A stretch of 57,946 bases of DNA, taken from positions 1 through 57,946 of the forward strand of contig NZ_CALXIN010000006.1 in the NCBI RefSeq assembly GCF_944388365.1, written 5' to 3'. Below are positions 57,875-57,946 of the stretch, one piece after another. The translations under genes and the position numbers were made by a program. The notes under the pieces were generated by a model, which worked only from the letters and a program-made list of their open reading frames with translations, was not told the DNA's origin and ran no database searches. This DNA comes from an uncultured Negativibacillus sp. (GTDB lineage Bacteria; Bacillota; Clostridia; Oscillospirales; Ruminococcaceae). Numbering within the stretch: position 1 is the stretch's first letter; each line of letters opens with the position of its first letter.

Positions 57875-57946
57875 CCTGCGGTCATACCTTGATCGGAACA
57901 GACCCTGCCCTCATAAAAAAAAAAGAACGGCACATTTTTATTCTTT

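Noticed and set aside
57775-57910. 6S, SRP, tmRNA or T-box RNA upstream of tig
   Set aside because: SRP apical loop, tmRNA acceptor/T-arm and the T-box TGGNACCGCG sequence are all absent; no terminator follows.

Overview
The window looks like chromosomal DNA from an anaerobic, spore-forming member of the Clostridia, most likely Oscillospiraceae/Ruminococcaceae. This is inferred from the presence of sigG and spo0A, the clostridial gene order tig-clpP-clpX-lon-engB, Shine-Dalgarno sites of the AAAGGAGG type, frequent TTG/GTG starts, CCA-encoded tRNAs and many Firmicutes-type families (DUF1540, YerC, DUF3343, Amidase_6, SdpR/SdpI). I see no insertion sequence, integrase, CRISPR array, rRNA or plasmid replication gene, so this reads as ordinary chromosome with a few accessory modules.

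Layout. 1-4.9 kb (mostly minus): a MATE efflux protein, a methyltransferase-proC pair, a tRNA-Val/tRNA-Lys operon and a secreted transglutaminase-like protein. 5-8.1 kb (minus): an SdpR/SdpI pair with a perfect palindromic operator, a cytidylate-kinase-like protein and an M24 peptidase. 8.3-9.3 kb (plus): YccF and a lipoprotein. 9.3-13.4 kb (minus): an Amidase_6 lipoprotein, a GNAT-ykvA-DUF5131 operon and sigG. 13.6-19.3 kb (plus): pfkA, an unknown gene, an XRE/ImmA-IrrE/GNAT module and a D,D-carboxypeptidase-like protein, with one DUF1540 gene on minus. 19.3-27.8 kb (minus): a heterodimeric ABC exporter behind a leader-peptide attenuator, a DUF3343 protein and malQ-glgP. 28.1-31.6 kb (plus): a DUF4349 lipoprotein, an MscS channel and an RpiR regulator. 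31.6-34.3 kb (minus): murE-femX. 34.7-38.4 kb (plus): a MacB-like ATPase and an FtsX permease with a large coiled coil. 38.5-40.5 kb (minus): a second transglutaminase-like protein and a P1 peptidase, followed by a second MATE gene (plus). 42.2-46.2 kb (minus): a radical SAM protein, a NahK-like HexNAc kinase with a nucleotidyltransferase, and spo0A. 46.5-47 kb: a five-tRNA operon (Val-Asp-Phe-Gly-Cys). 47.2-57.9 kb (minus): yerC-methyltransferase-hslO, then tig, clpP, clpX, lon, engB and lysA (protein quality control).

The most interesting signal is at 23.17-23.43 kb. A 28-codon ORF with a strong promoter and Shine-Dalgarno site is followed by two hairpins and an intrinsic terminator. The terminator's left arm can alternatively form a 15-bp helix with codons 15-20 of the small ORF. 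This is the architecture of ribosome-mediated attenuation, and it stands in front of a BmrCD-like heterodimeric exporter. Three times in the window (sdpR, the GNAT operon, lon) a promoter is embedded in the inverted repeat at the 3' end of the preceding gene. Candidate structured leaders also precede tig, clpP and one transglutaminase gene. All function calls rest on recognised motifs and family memory; no database search was possible.
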